From a virus, in IMG/VR virus record IMGVR_UViG_3300022871_001197, positions 1 to 34,560 of that record: a stretch of 34,560 nucleotides of DNA. One strand, written 5' to 3'. The translations under genes and the position numbers were made by a program. This document shows positions 23,152 to 31,099 of this stretch, piece after piece. The stretch's first letter is position 1, and each line of letters begins with the position of its first letter. The notes beneath the pieces are model-generated. The model had not been told where the DNA came from. It saw only the letters and a list, made by a program, of their open reading frames with translations, and did no database searches.

Positions 23152-24402
23152 CTACATCCTCTTCAAGAAACCCATCATTTGTTCATCAGCACTTTGGTTC
23201 TGTTTCATTTCTGCAACATTTCCTGTTGATGTAACTCTTTCTGGAGTTTCTAATTTTATTACTAGCTCTTTCATTTCTTGAGCCATTGTTTTTACAACTG
23301 CTTTCAGTTCTTCCATTTCAGAAGCTTCTGTTTCTTTAGCTTTCATTTCAGCATCAGGAACTTTATCTTCTTTCTTGTCTTCAACTGGAGCATCTACTTT
23401 TGGTTCTTCAGGTACTTTCTTTTTCTTAAAAGCATTGAATACTTCCTCTAATGATGCACTTGAATTTTCTTTTACAAATTCGTTGTGGAAATTCGTAAAT
23501 TCCTCTAATTCGGATAACTTAGCATCTTCACTAGATTTAGTGGGTTGTGCTTCGTTACCTTCATCAGTTTCTTTTTCTTCTTCTTCATTACCCATAGATT
23601 TCACCTCACTATTTTTATTTTTATCTTTAGGTTCAATAACTGTAATATTAAATTTTTTTGCAGCAGTAAATATCTTATTTTTTGCTGTTGCTTTTTCTTC
23701 CGGAGTTAATCCTTCAACTTGATTAAAACGAGCAAGAGCATTTCTAACATGGGATGCATCAAATATTGGTAGCTTTGAAGCACTTGGTGGATCTCTTGGA
23801 ACTGCATAAAATTCTGATACACTCATTCCAAGTTCTTTTCTTTTTGTTTCCATATCTGTTACTTGCGCATTCCCATATTCATCATCTAAAAAGAATACTG
23901 GTCTAGTTCCATCTGAATTATTTATAAAAGCTTTTTTTATTGCTGGATTAATTACTACTGAAAAATTGTTAAATGTAAAGTTTTTCATTGATTTATCTTT
24001 CATCTCACCAGTAACTTTTGGAGATATTCCTGTTTTAGGTTTTCCATATTTTAATTTAACTGCTGATATTGGATCATAAACAAACATATCACCATATACA
24101 AATCCTGTTGGTTCATCTAATCTCCTATTTTTTATTTCCCCAATCCATTCACCAAACTTTTGGTCTTGGTGATCTAAAATTAAATTTGAGTTATATCTAT
24201 CTTCCCAGTTTGTTTGATTGTATGCTTTGATTATTTCTTCTTTGCTATAATAACAATCGTTCCAAACTCCGGGAGCCATTAAGACTTTATCCTTTTCTAT
24301 ATAAGGAATATCAGCTTTGCTATCAACCACATTTAATAGTTCTTGGAATAGTGGCGAATTTGCAATATTTTCTTCTGTGAGCGTGTAAATCTCTTTGTTC
24401 AT
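23152..24402 (-). CDS. Prohead protease fused to scaffold domain
   Basis: 416 residues. Part 1 (1-165) resembles HK97-like prohead proteases: His78 in NLILDHQDQKFGEWIG and Ser127 in TGISPKVTGE are the probable catalytic pair. Part 2 (about 200-253) is the short module FDASHVRNALARFNQ ... AKNKIFTAAKKFNI often attached to such proteases. Part 3 (254-416) is a charged Glu/Lys-rich coiled coil that should act as internal scaffold and be destroyed on maturation. The ATG has no ribosome site; a TTTAAATA box 22 nt upstream suggests a leaderless transcript. Confidence 0.82.
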   Translation of the reverse strand: MNKEIYTLTEENIANSPLFQELLNVVDSKADIPYIEKDKVLMAPGVWNDCYYSKEEIIKAYNQTNWEDRYNSNLILDHQDQKFGEWIGEIKNRRLDEPTGFVYGDMFVYDPISAVKLKYGKPKTGISPKVTGEMKDKSMKNFTFNNFSVVINPAIKKAFINNSDGTRPVFFLDDEYGNAQVTDMETKRKELGMSVSEFYAVPRDPPSASKLPIFDASHVRNALARFNQVEGLTPEEKATAKNKIFTAAKKFNITVIEPKDKNKNSEVKSMGNEEEEKETDEGNEAQPTKSSEDAKLSELEEFTNFHNEFVKENSSASLEEVFNAFKKKKVPEEPKVDAPVEDKKEDKVPDAEMKAKETEASEMEELKAVVKTMAQEMKELVIKLETPERVTSTGNVAEMKQNQSADEQMMGFLKRM

Positions 24403-24424
24403 ATTAATTAGTAGTTTTTACAAA

Positions 24425-24432
24425 TATTTAAA
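24425..24432 (-). promoter_or_regulatory. TATA box for leaderless capsid transcript
   Basis: TTTAAATA on the - strand, with 22 nt between it and the protease-scaffold ATG. Archaeal transcription begins about 22-27 nt from the box, so the mRNA would start at or next to the ATG. The gene has no Shine-Dalgarno sequence, which agrees. Confidence 0.6.
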
Positions 24433-24568
24433 TGTATGTCATCTTTTGTTCTTTTTGTAACTGAAAAATAGAAAATGAGGATATTTTTAACTCTTTTGAT
24501 ATTTTACAAATTGATTTACCTTTCTCAGATGAGTTAATTATTTTTATTTGATTTTCAACGCTCATCAT
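24428..24568 (-). CDS. Small helix-turn-helix protein (Psq/CENP-B type)
   Basis: 46 residues (45 from the second ATG), starting inside the end of the Dam fusion gene. Sequence element QIKIINSSEKGKSICKISKE followed by LKISSFSIFQLQK matches the pipsqueak-type HTH: helix, G-K-S turn, helix, I-S-S-F-S recognition helix. GTGAT precedes the start. It could control the promoter that lies over its own stop codon. Confidence 0.6.
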   Translation of the reverse strand: MMSVENQIKIINSSEKGKSICKISKELKISSFSIFQLQKEQKMTYI

Positions 24569-26210
24569 TTTTTATCACTTTGAATTCAGTTCCATTATAA
24601 TCTCTAATTATACTTCCAATTGAATTAAGTGATTTAGAAAATAACTTAGTTGCCTTTTCAAAATCTTTATTTTCAACAACTACAAATGGATTTAATCTAA
24701 ATTTTGTTGAAAAGAAAACTGTTTTAAGATACTTTTTTCTTTCAGATGAATTCATATTTGATATATCTTCATTCAAATAAAAAATATCAGTTGTATATAA
24801 TATTTGTTTGAAATCTTTTTGTAACATTATTCTTTCATCTTTTTCAGTAAATAAATATCCTTCTAAAACAAAATCTCTTGGATCAGAACAAATATCTCTT
24901 TTTATTTTTGAATTAAAAAAAACAGATTCTCCTTTTGAATTAACAATATATAATACATTATTGCTTTTGTTTATGATTACTCTTTCACCATCTGGTAATT
25001 TTTCAATAATATTTTTTTTAAATTCTTTATCAATTATAGCTGGTTTTAAAGCATAATTAGATTTATTGACTTTCTTTTTCAATATCAAATCATATTCATC
25101 TAAAGAACCCACTATTGCATCTAAGCTTTCAACTGTGCTTTCAGATTCTTTTCCAGTATAAATCATTTCTGAAAGCTTTTTTATTTCAGAATTCACAATT
25201 ATTTCATTATCAGCTTTTCTTAATTGGTCAATATCTTCGCATTCAATTTTATAATTTGTAACAAGCAATTCGTATTTTGCTTTCATTCCTGTCCTAAATG
25301 TTCTTGGAACAGGAGTTGTCATTACATACCAACCATTACCTTCAAACAATTTTCTAATCCATTCTAAATTATTTAATGACACCATGAACTTTGCTTCACA
25401 ATTAGTTAAGTATCCAACAAAGTCTTTTACTTCTTGTTCTCCCCAGAGTTTTGTTTTCTTTGATTCTGGTCCAGGCCATTCATCAGGATATGGTGGGTCT
25501 AAATAAAAGAAAGCATCTTTGTTATCATATTTTTTTAAAACTTCTAAATAATCTGAATTGTAAATGTGAGTGTCTTTTAATCGTTCTTTTAATGCTGGAA
25601 TTCTTTCCATAAAATGAGTGTTAATATTTTTGTAGCCAAATGAAGATCTGTTTCCACCATAACTTGCTTTTATTAAATACATATATCTATAAAATTTTTG
25701 TATGTCTTCTTTACCATCAAAATTTTGTTGTTTTAAATTATAAAAATATTCTTTATCAGCTTCCCATTTCATTGACTTTAATTTTTGTATATCTTCTTCT
25801 GAACAATCTCTAACGAACTTATAAGCTCCTGCAATATCTGGATCTAAATCATTTACAACTTCTACTTGAGATTTTTCTTTATTAAAATAACAAGCTAATC
25901 CACCTGCAAATGGTTCAACATATGTATTATGTTGTGGAAACCATGAAGCAAATCTTTTTGCAACTCTATATTTTCCCCCTGGGCTTGGGAATACTTGTTG
26001 CATTAGTTCTTCTATTACTTCTTCGTTATCTGCTTCTGTCCATTCCATATCTTGTAAAATAAATTCTGCATTATTTTTTTCTTTAAATGCTTTTATCTTT
26101 TTAAAAATTCCTGTTATTAGTTCATAATTATCTTCTTGTCCTTGGGCTTTTGCAATTTCTTTTGCCTTAGTCCAAATTTGTTCATCTTCTTTTGTCATTT
26201 TGCCTGGCAT
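24555..26210 (-). CDS. D12-class DNA adenine methylase fused to a degenerate DNA-ligase-like domain
   Basis: 551 residues from ATG 26210; a TTG at 26219 overlapping the portal stop is the alternative. N-terminus (1-45): KMTKEDEQIWTKAKEIAKAQ, a small helical module. Dam-like core (about 75-325): GGKYRVAKRFASWFPQH (SAM and DNA contact), PFAGG, DLDPDIAGAYKFVRD and the catalytic DPPY at 238-241. C-terminal region (about 400-510) follows the order of ATP-dependent ligase/nucleotidyltransferase motifs: LPDGERVIINKSNNVLYIVN, DFVLEGYLF, DIFYLNEDISN, SSERKKYL. The motif I lysine is displaced by one residue (K-L-P-D-G rather than K-x-D-G) and motif III has Tyr in place of Glu, so catalysis is unlikely. 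It lies between portal and protease genes, an odd place for a methylase. Confidence 0.78.
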   Translation of the reverse strand: MPGKMTKEDEQIWTKAKEIAKAQGQEDNYELITGIFKKIKAFKEKNNAEFILQDMEWTEADNEEVIEELMQQVFPSPGGKYRVAKRFASWFPQHNTYVEPFAGGLACYFNKEKSQVEVVNDLDPDIAGAYKFVRDCSEEDIQKLKSMKWEADKEYFYNLKQQNFDGKEDIQKFYRYMYLIKASYGGNRSSFGYKNINTHFMERIPALKERLKDTHIYNSDYLEVLKKYDNKDAFFYLDPPYPDEWPGPESKKTKLWGEQEVKDFVGYLTNCEAKFMVSLNNLEWIRKLFEGNGWYVMTTPVPRTFRTGMKAKYELLVTNYKIECEDIDQLRKADNEIIVNSEIKKLSEMIYTGKESESTVESLDAIVGSLDEYDLILKKKVNKSNYALKPAIIDKEFKKNIIEKLPDGERVIINKSNNVLYIVNSKGESVFFNSKIKRDICSDPRDFVLEGYLFTEKDERIMLQKDFKQILYTTDIFYLNEDISNMNSSERKKYLKTVFFSTKFRLNPFVVVENKDFEKATKLFSKSLNSIGSIIRDYNGTEFKVIKNDER

Positions 26211-26215
26211 AATAA

Positions 26216-27469
26216 TCAATCCGGTAAATTCTCCATTTTTCTAATGTAAGCATCAAGTGAATCTGTTGGTTTCAATAATCCTGCTTTTGCATACTCAACA
26301 ATTCTTCTAGCCTTGCTATCAAGTTCTTCTAAAGAAACTTCTCCCCATACAAGTCTTGGAACATCAGGCCAACCATATTGTTCTGCTAGAACTCTTAGTT
26401 GTTTTGCTTCAATTGTTCTTGTTGTTCTTTTTATTATATCTTTTAAAGAAAGTTTCATAATGTATTCTTGTCTTGCAAGAGTACTTCTATTTGTGGCTTC
26501 TCCACTTCCACTTGCAAATGCTTGTGGAACTCCTAATCCTGTTATTTGTTCCTTCTCAAAATAATCTAAGTGTTGTGAAAGTTTTTCTGGATTTCTTGAT
26601 TCAATTAAATCTAGTTTTACATAATGTGGAAATGCAAAACTTGATCTTGAATCAACATTTGTTATTTCATTTAAAACTTCAATTACTTGTTGTCCTGTTG
26701 GTTCATGTAATGAATCTCCAATACTAGCAGTAATAATTGGATATCCTAATCGTCTTGCTGCATTTGCATATCCTTGTTCAATATTTAGTTTTCGATTTCC
26801 TGCATTATAAATTGGTTCTACTAAACCAAGTCCATCTAATCCATCTCCAATCGTATATAATTTAAAATGTGTTATTCTTGATGGTGGTAAAAATAATTTT
26901 CCTGAAATATCTATTCCTTCTGGAACTTCAAATTTTTGTTCAATATTTATTTGTAAAGGAAGTGTTTGAGCATATCCAATTGGATTTGTGTTTGCATCTA
27001 AAACAGCTTTGCCTCCATTATCTCTTGCATAATCCATTGTTATTGGATTGATAACATCTAAATCAACGATTTTTGTTTTTGCTTTATTATAAATATTTTC
27101 TTGCCAAGCATTACCAATTACTAATTCGTGTTTGAATGTTTCTGCTAACAATAAATCTTTATCTGTTTCTGAACCATAACTTCCAATTTTATCATAAAAT
27201 TCTGTTACACCATTTACTGATTCTTCACTTCCTTCAAAGTGATAACCTGCTGCCATAATTATTTGGACATACTTGTTTATTGAATTAAAAACAATTGGAT
27301 CACTTAGATAGGATTGCATTAATTCTTCTTTTGGAATTCTTACAATTTCACTTTCAACTTTTTTAGATTTTTGGTCACCGCTAATTGTTTTTGCTGGGTC
27401 TTTATTTTCTCTTGTTTGATTTGACGAAAAATTACTTTTCCCAAATAGTACTTGCGATATGGTTTGCAT
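26216..27469 (-). CDS. Portal protein
   Basis: 417 residues. HK97-type portal features: SDPIVFNSINKYVQIIMAAG near 75-95, LLLAETFKHELVIGNAWQE, LDVINPITMDYARDNGGKAV, LPPSRITHFKLYTIGDGLDG, GLGLVEPIYN, then GLGVPQAFASGSGEATNRST at the crown side and a helical C-terminus. It forms the 12-subunit packaging and exit channel at one capsid vertex. Order terminase-portal is normal. Confidence 0.88.
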   Translation of the reverse strand: MQTISQVLFGKSNFSSNQTRENKDPAKTISGDQKSKKVESEIVRIPKEELMQSYLSDPIVFNSINKYVQIIMAAGYHFEGSEESVNGVTEFYDKIGSYGSETDKDLLLAETFKHELVIGNAWQENIYNKAKTKIVDLDVINPITMDYARDNGGKAVLDANTNPIGYAQTLPLQINIEQKFEVPEGIDISGKLFLPPSRITHFKLYTIGDGLDGLGLVEPIYNAGNRKLNIEQGYANAARRLGYPIITASIGDSLHEPTGQQVIEVLNEITNVDSRSSFAFPHYVKLDLIESRNPEKLSQHLDYFEKEQITGLGVPQAFASGSGEATNRSTLARQEYIMKLSLKDIIKRTTRTIEAKQLRVLAEQYGWPDVPRLVWGEVSLEELDSKARRIVEYAKAGLLKPTDSLDAYIRKMENLPD

Positions 27470-27471
27470 TT

Positions 27472-27732
27472 TTAACTCCTCCGAGTTTTATTTAATAGAA
27501 TTGGGAATTCATAAAACACAAAATACCATATTAATCCAAATGCAATAGTTAATTCAATTGCTAGTGGCGTTTTCAAAAAAACAACTGTTATAAAATTTAT
27601 TAAGGCTCCATGAATTATTAGTTCGATTGTAATCTTTAGTACATTTCCTATTTCAACTAAATTAGTTATTGGTTTAAATAATTGTTTTACTTTTTCAAGA
27701 AAACTTTTATTTATTTTTTGTGCCATATCCAT
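27472..27732 (-). CDS. Two-span membrane protein between terminase and portal
   Basis: 86 residues, GAGGAT ribosome site. After a basic helix there are two hydrophobic spans (ITIELIIHGALINFITVVFL and LAIELTIAFGLIWYFVFYEF), then a basic tail (NKTRRS). A membrane protein at this position is unusual. It could be an early membrane or superinfection factor, but nothing in the sequence says so. Confidence 0.65.
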   Translation of the reverse strand: MDMAQKINKSFLEKVKQLFKPITNLVEIGNVLKITIELIIHGALINFITVVFLKTPLAIELTIAFGLIWYFVFYEFPILLNKTRRS

Positions 27733-27764
27733 ATTTTATCCTCTTTCCAATATTTAATCCTTTC

Positions 27765-29342
27765 CTATAAACCTGGTACTTTTACCACTTTATTAGGAAT
27801 AATCTCATGTTTTATTATTTTTTCTTCATCTTTTCTTTTATAAAAATTATCTTGTCCTATTTTTCTTTCTGCTGAAAAAATAAGTTTTTGGTTTGATTTT
27901 ATCATTGAGTTAATTGTTTTTAGTGCCAAAGCAAGTGACATTACACAATCATCATGCTTTGTTGTTGATACAATATTTTGGGCTCCAAGTTTGGTTTGTC
28001 CAATTTGCATTCCTCTAAGTTCTCTTAATAATTCATCAACAACTTTCCTTGTTGATGGGTCTTTGTATGGGATTACAAGCCTGTCACCATCAATTATTTT
28101 TGCTAAGTTCAATAACATTGATTGTCTATTTGTGGAACCAAAGTCTTGTTCATCAATATTTAATCCTAAAGCTCTTAAGTCAGAACCAACAAGAACTCCA
28201 CCAGTTGATTTATCGATTACTAATCTTGTTGCACCAAGAGTATTATAGATTTGAACAACTTCGTTTATATCAACAGATTTTCTTCTAATTATTTTATTTA
28301 TAATTATTGGGTTTTGTATTGTTCTTTCCGAAGTTATTTTCCCAAGGCGTTGTATTATTGTGTGTGGTTCTTCTGACAAAGTTACTGCAATTAAAACTGT
28401 GAAGTCTGCGTTTGCAGATTTTGAGAAAGCAACATCCATTCCAATTAAAGTTATTCCAATTTTGGTTTCAAAAGAAAAATCAAGTTCATGGTCTACTGCT
28501 TGTGCAAGTTTGTCTTTGTCATAAACAGAACCTCCTGCTGCAACTGGATCACACATGTATTCTCTTGCGAATAACATTGGTGACATCATTGACTGTATTT
28601 TTTTTAATTCTTCTAGTGAATATCTTTCAGGCCAGAGTGGTGCTATCCAATTTCCAAGTGAATCTGTTTTTATACAGGCATAATGTATGTGTTTCCAGTC
28701 CCCAACTGTCGTTGCATTCTTTTCTATTTTATCAAATAAGTCTCCTTCAAATGCTGGAGTGCCGACAATAAAGTGTTTGCATCTATTTGTTTGTCCTGCA
28801 GGGAAAAACACACTCCAAAAGATTTCTTCTTTATCATCATTAGTAACACTGTTGTCTTCGATTCTAAGAATATCATCGTAGATGATGTATTGTGGTTGGA
28901 TTCCTCTTGCCGAATCATTAAATGGTTTTATGTATAAGTGGTTTCCATTAGAGGTTTCTATCTCAAATTTGTTCCAAGAGAATTCTTGGTTTTCTGGTAC
29001 GAGATGTTTTAGTAATGGGTTTGTTACAATCATTATTTTTATTTCATTCAAAACTTTTTTGGACTGTTGTATGCTGGAAGCTGTTAAACAGATTTCAACA
29101 CCCCTTTCTTTCCATAAAAGCCATGTTGCATATCCCTTGGATATCATTGTGGTTTTTGCGTGTCCTCTTGGAACTTCGATTAACACATATCTGTTCCTCA
29201 TTGCTGTGTCAACCATCTCTTTGTGGAAGCCACTTGGCTTGTAACCTAAAACATTTCCAATAAAAAAAGATGGGTCTGAACAATTAGATAAGAATTCGAT
29301 GTTATTCACTTTTTTTCCTAGATCAATATTTTCGTTAACCAA
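27765..29342 (-). CDS. Terminase large subunit
   Basis: 525 residues starting at TTG 29342, preceded by AAGGTG at 7 nt spacing; the frame stays open to 29402 but that part would lie deep in the small subunit gene. ATPase: Walker A VPRGHAKTT (57-65), Walker B YIIYDDI (Asp156-Asp157). Nuclease: Asp303 in GMDVAFSKSANAD, Asp377 in RLVIDKSTGG, and Asp464/465 in TKHDDCVMSLALAL, the three acidic positions of the RNase H-like domain. It drives DNA into the procapsid and cuts it. Both halves appear intact. Confidence 0.9.
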   Translation of the reverse strand: MVNENIDLGKKVNNIEFLSNCSDPSFFIGNVLGYKPSGFHKEMVDTAMRNRYVLIEVPRGHAKTTMISKGYATWLLWKERGVEICLTASSIQQSKKVLNEIKIMIVTNPLLKHLVPENQEFSWNKFEIETSNGNHLYIKPFNDSARGIQPQYIIYDDILRIEDNSVTNDDKEEIFWSVFFPAGQTNRCKHFIVGTPAFEGDLFDKIEKNATTVGDWKHIHYACIKTDSLGNWIAPLWPERYSLEELKKIQSMMSPMLFAREYMCDPVAAGGSVYDKDKLAQAVDHELDFSFETKIGITLIGMDVAFSKSANADFTVLIAVTLSEEPHTIIQRLGKITSERTIQNPIIINKIIRRKSVDINEVVQIYNTLGATRLVIDKSTGGVLVGSDLRALGLNIDEQDFGSTNRQSMLLNLAKIIDGDRLVIPYKDPSTRKVVDELLRELRGMQIGQTKLGAQNIVSTTKHDDCVMSLALALKTINSMIKSNQKLIFSAERKIGQDNFYKRKDEEKIIKHEIIPNKVVKVPGL

Positions 29343-29943
29343 TGTCAAACACCTTGGCTCTACTGAATTCTTTTGAGAACTTCCATTTCTTGAACAAATC
29401 AATCATTTCTCCAGTAGGTTCTTCAAAAACAATTTTGCCATCACTGTTCATTGTTGCCTTGCTAGTTTCAAGCCAACTAATTTTGACCTTTTCCATCTGT
29501 TCCATTAAGTCCGAAGTTGTAACAATATTGTTCTGGATATTCATCATTGTATTGTGAACTGATGATTGTAGTTGTCCTTGCTTTTTTAGTGCCAATTCTA
29601 CTTGGGCCCTAAGTTCTTTTATAACTTCGAGTTGTGTATTGATTGCGCCTTGCCCCTTTGCTGTTTCCAAAAGCTCTTTTGTGTAAGCCATGATGTCATT
29701 GAATTCTATTTTCATGCGCTCAGTAGATTCGAGAGCATAATCTGCTAGGTATTCTGCCCTGTCGGATTCGATTATTGTTTCCACAACCTTTCTTTTGAAA
29801 TTCGTGATTGAGTTCATGTCCTTGGCTATGCCCATCTTGGCTAATTCCCTTTGAGTTTCTGCTATCCCCTTGCCCTTGGAGAAGATTAGGTCGAACATTT
29901 CTTTTTCTCCAGGCCTTTCTATTTGATATTTCTCAACATTCAT
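29335..29943 (-). CDS. Terminase small subunit-like protein
   Basis: 202 residues. N-terminal DNA-binding-like helices (KEMFDLIFSKGKGIAETQRE, LAKMGIAKDMNSITNFKRKV) are followed by a long coiled coil (YTKELLETAKGQGAINTQLE, VIKELRAQVELALKKQGQLQ) and a C-terminal tail that may contact the large subunit. It directly precedes the large subunit with 8 nt overlap when the TTG start is used. The call combines helical pattern and position. Codons are noticeably less AT-rich than in the gene behind it. Confidence 0.75.
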   Translation of the reverse strand: MNVEKYQIERPGEKEMFDLIFSKGKGIAETQRELAKMGIAKDMNSITNFKRKVVETIIESDRAEYLADYALESTERMKIEFNDIMAYTKELLETAKGQGAINTQLEVIKELRAQVELALKKQGQLQSSVHNTMMNIQNNIVTTSDLMEQMEKVKISWLETSKATMNSDGKIVFEEPTGEMIDLFKKWKFSKEFSRAKVFDIG

Positions 29944-30080
29944 TTCCCAACGCCACCCAATAGATTCCTTAAAAGTTCCTCAACCAAACCAGATAATGAT
30001 TTCCCACGATCCACACAATAATGTTTCACTTGCCGAACCAAATCCGGATCCAATGTAATATCAACTCTCTTCCTAACCAT
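29940..30080 (-). CDS. 46-residue ribbon-helix-helix DNA-binding protein
   Basis: The protein reads MVRKRVDITLDPDLVRQVKH then YCVDRGKSLSGLVEELLRNL, a full RHH fold: strand RVDITL, helix A DPDLVRQVKHYCVD, turn RGKS, helix B LSGLVEELLRNLL. Its stop overlaps the small terminase start (ATGA). No ribosome site precedes ATG 30080, but TTTAAATA stands 21 nt upstream, so the transcript is likely leaderless. As the first gene of the whole virion operon it is well placed to repress that operon by binding in the divergent region, or to assist in DNA recognition by the terminase. Confidence 0.8.
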   Translation of the reverse strand: MVRKRVDITLDPDLVRQVKHYCVDRGKSLSGLVEELLRNLLGGVGK

Positions 30081-30101
30081 AACAACACTAATACACATAA
30101 C

Positions 30102-30109
30102 TATTTAAA
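30102..30109 (-). promoter_or_regulatory. TATA box of the virion operon
   Basis: TTTAAATA on the - strand, 21 nt before the RHH start codon. Identical in sequence and almost identical in spacing to the box at 24425-24432. Confidence 0.65.
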
Positions 30110-30181
30110 AACCTTATGTGAAATGTTAGACAGTGACTATACTCCTTTTTGTCATTTTGTTCCGTGAATGAGTTAATAATA

Positions 30182-30199
30182 ACATATATTTATATATGT
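30182..30199. repeat. Palindromic site 1 in divergent region
   Basis: ACATATAT-TT-ATATATGT, perfect arms of 8 nt. Nearly the same as 30255-30272 and 73 bp away, about seven helical turns, so both would face the same side of the helix. A dimeric RHH protein is a natural candidate ligand. Confidence 0.55.
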
Positions 30200-30254
30200 A
30201 TTGTATCATATATTATACATTATATTGTTTATATTTTATTGTTGTAAAAATAAA

Positions 30255-30272
30255 ACATATGTTTATATATGT
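30255..30272. repeat. Palindromic site 2 in divergent region
   Basis: ACATATGT-TT-ATATATGT, one mismatch from site 1 and from perfect symmetry. With the preceding A the match to site 1 is 18 of 19. Confidence 0.55.
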
Positions 30273-30521
30273 TTCATTGTATGATATTATTGTATATATG
30301 TTGTAAAATAATATAATAAAATTATGTTATTGTAATCAATATAATAAATATGTTGAAAAACAAAATAAAATATTTTCGGTCATGAATAGATCATGATTAA
30401 AATATTGAATTATATTGTTTTTGTATTATTATATAATAAAATATATTGTATTATAAAATAAGTTTTTACGATATATTATTTTATTGCATATATATTAATT
30501 AAAATAAAATGATGTGATTAA

Positions 30522-30707
30522 ATGAATTATGAAATATTCAAAAAATCAAATGATAATTCAAACAAAACAAAAAAATCGTATATTGTAATTGATGCAATAA
30601 ATGATGTTGAATTGTATGAATTATTCCAAAACGTCAATGTAAAATTTAATGCACAAAAAATGTGTAAAACAATTTTACACGATGAATTAATAAAAATAAA
30701 AATGTGA
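30522..30707 (+). CDS. Small RHH-like regulator
   Basis: 61 residues with GTGAT before the ATG. Aligns by eye with the 64-residue protein at 32632: MNYEIFKK versus MDFEKFKR at the start, KSYIVIDAINDVE versus RTYISFDSETDAE in the middle, then two helices. The strand-helix-helix order fits RHH proteins. First gene of the rightward block and next to the divergent region, so it is probably a regulator. Binding is inferred. Confidence 0.6.
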   Translation: MNYEIFKKSNDNSNKTKKSYIVIDAINDVELYELFQNVNVKFNAQKMCKTILHDELIKIKM

Positions 30708-30814
30708 TATCATTGAAAAATGATATTACATTAAAACAAATTGAAACAATATTTAAAAATAAAAATATTGTTTTTAAAATGAAAAATGAATTATTAATAT
30801 TTGTACGGAATTAA
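30704..30814 (+). CDS. Possible 36-residue protein
   Basis: GTG 30704 overlaps the preceding stop (GTGA). The frame runs for 37 codons, product MISLKNDITLKQIETIFKNK then NIVFKMKNELLIFVRN. Its end runs into the left arm of a terminator. The alternating helix/strand pattern is plausible, but support is limited to the overlap. Confidence 0.35.
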   Translation: MISLKNDITLKQIETIFKNKNIVFKMKNELLIFVRN

Positions 30815-30842
30815 TTTTTTTGTACAAATATTATTTTTTTTT
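30795..30842 (+). terminator. Intrinsic-type terminator
   Basis: Perfect 12-bp stem (30795-30806 with 30822-30833), 15-nt loop, then nine T. It separates the 30522 regulator unit from the next genes. Confidence 0.75.
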
Positions 30843-30871
30843 AATCTTAAATTTAAATGGGGGAATTTTAA

Positions 30872-31099
30872 ATGCAATTAAATGTTTTTTTAAATAATAT
30901 TGAAACAGAAAAATCTAATTTAAGAAAATTTAATCATTTGTTTTATGTCAAAAAACAAAAATACTTTAAAGAAAAAATATTTATGGAAACTTCTGTTAAA
31001 AATGTCTTAAAAGAATTACAATCATTAAATGCAGAAATTACTCGTTTAATATTCTATGATAATTGTACTTTTGTTCAATACAATGTGAGATGGTCTTGA
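30872..31099 (+). CDS. Small helical hypothetical protein
   Basis: 75 residues, start fixed by GGGGGAATT upstream. Lysine/asparagine-rich and helical, with TSVKNVLKELQSLNAEITRL as a possible coiled coil. Its stop is directly followed by the next ATG. No family recognised; probably an early protein. Confidence 0.6.
   Translation: MQLNVFLNNIETEKSNLRKFNHLFYVKKQKYFKEKIFMETSVKNVLKELQSLNAEITRLIFYDNCTFVQYNVRWS

Larger units (their letters stand above)
30110..30521. other. Divergent AT-rich control region, candidate origin
   Basis: No gene could be read in this stretch between the leftward virion operon and the rightward early genes. It is almost wholly A and T, with two 18-nt palindromes (listed separately), a pair of TCATGA hexamers near 30382-30397, and a TATA-like CATATATAT about 26 nt before the 30522 start. 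Easily melted DNA with repeated binding-site-like palindromes fits a two-way promoter and possibly an origin. No clear iteron array was found. Confidence 0.5.
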
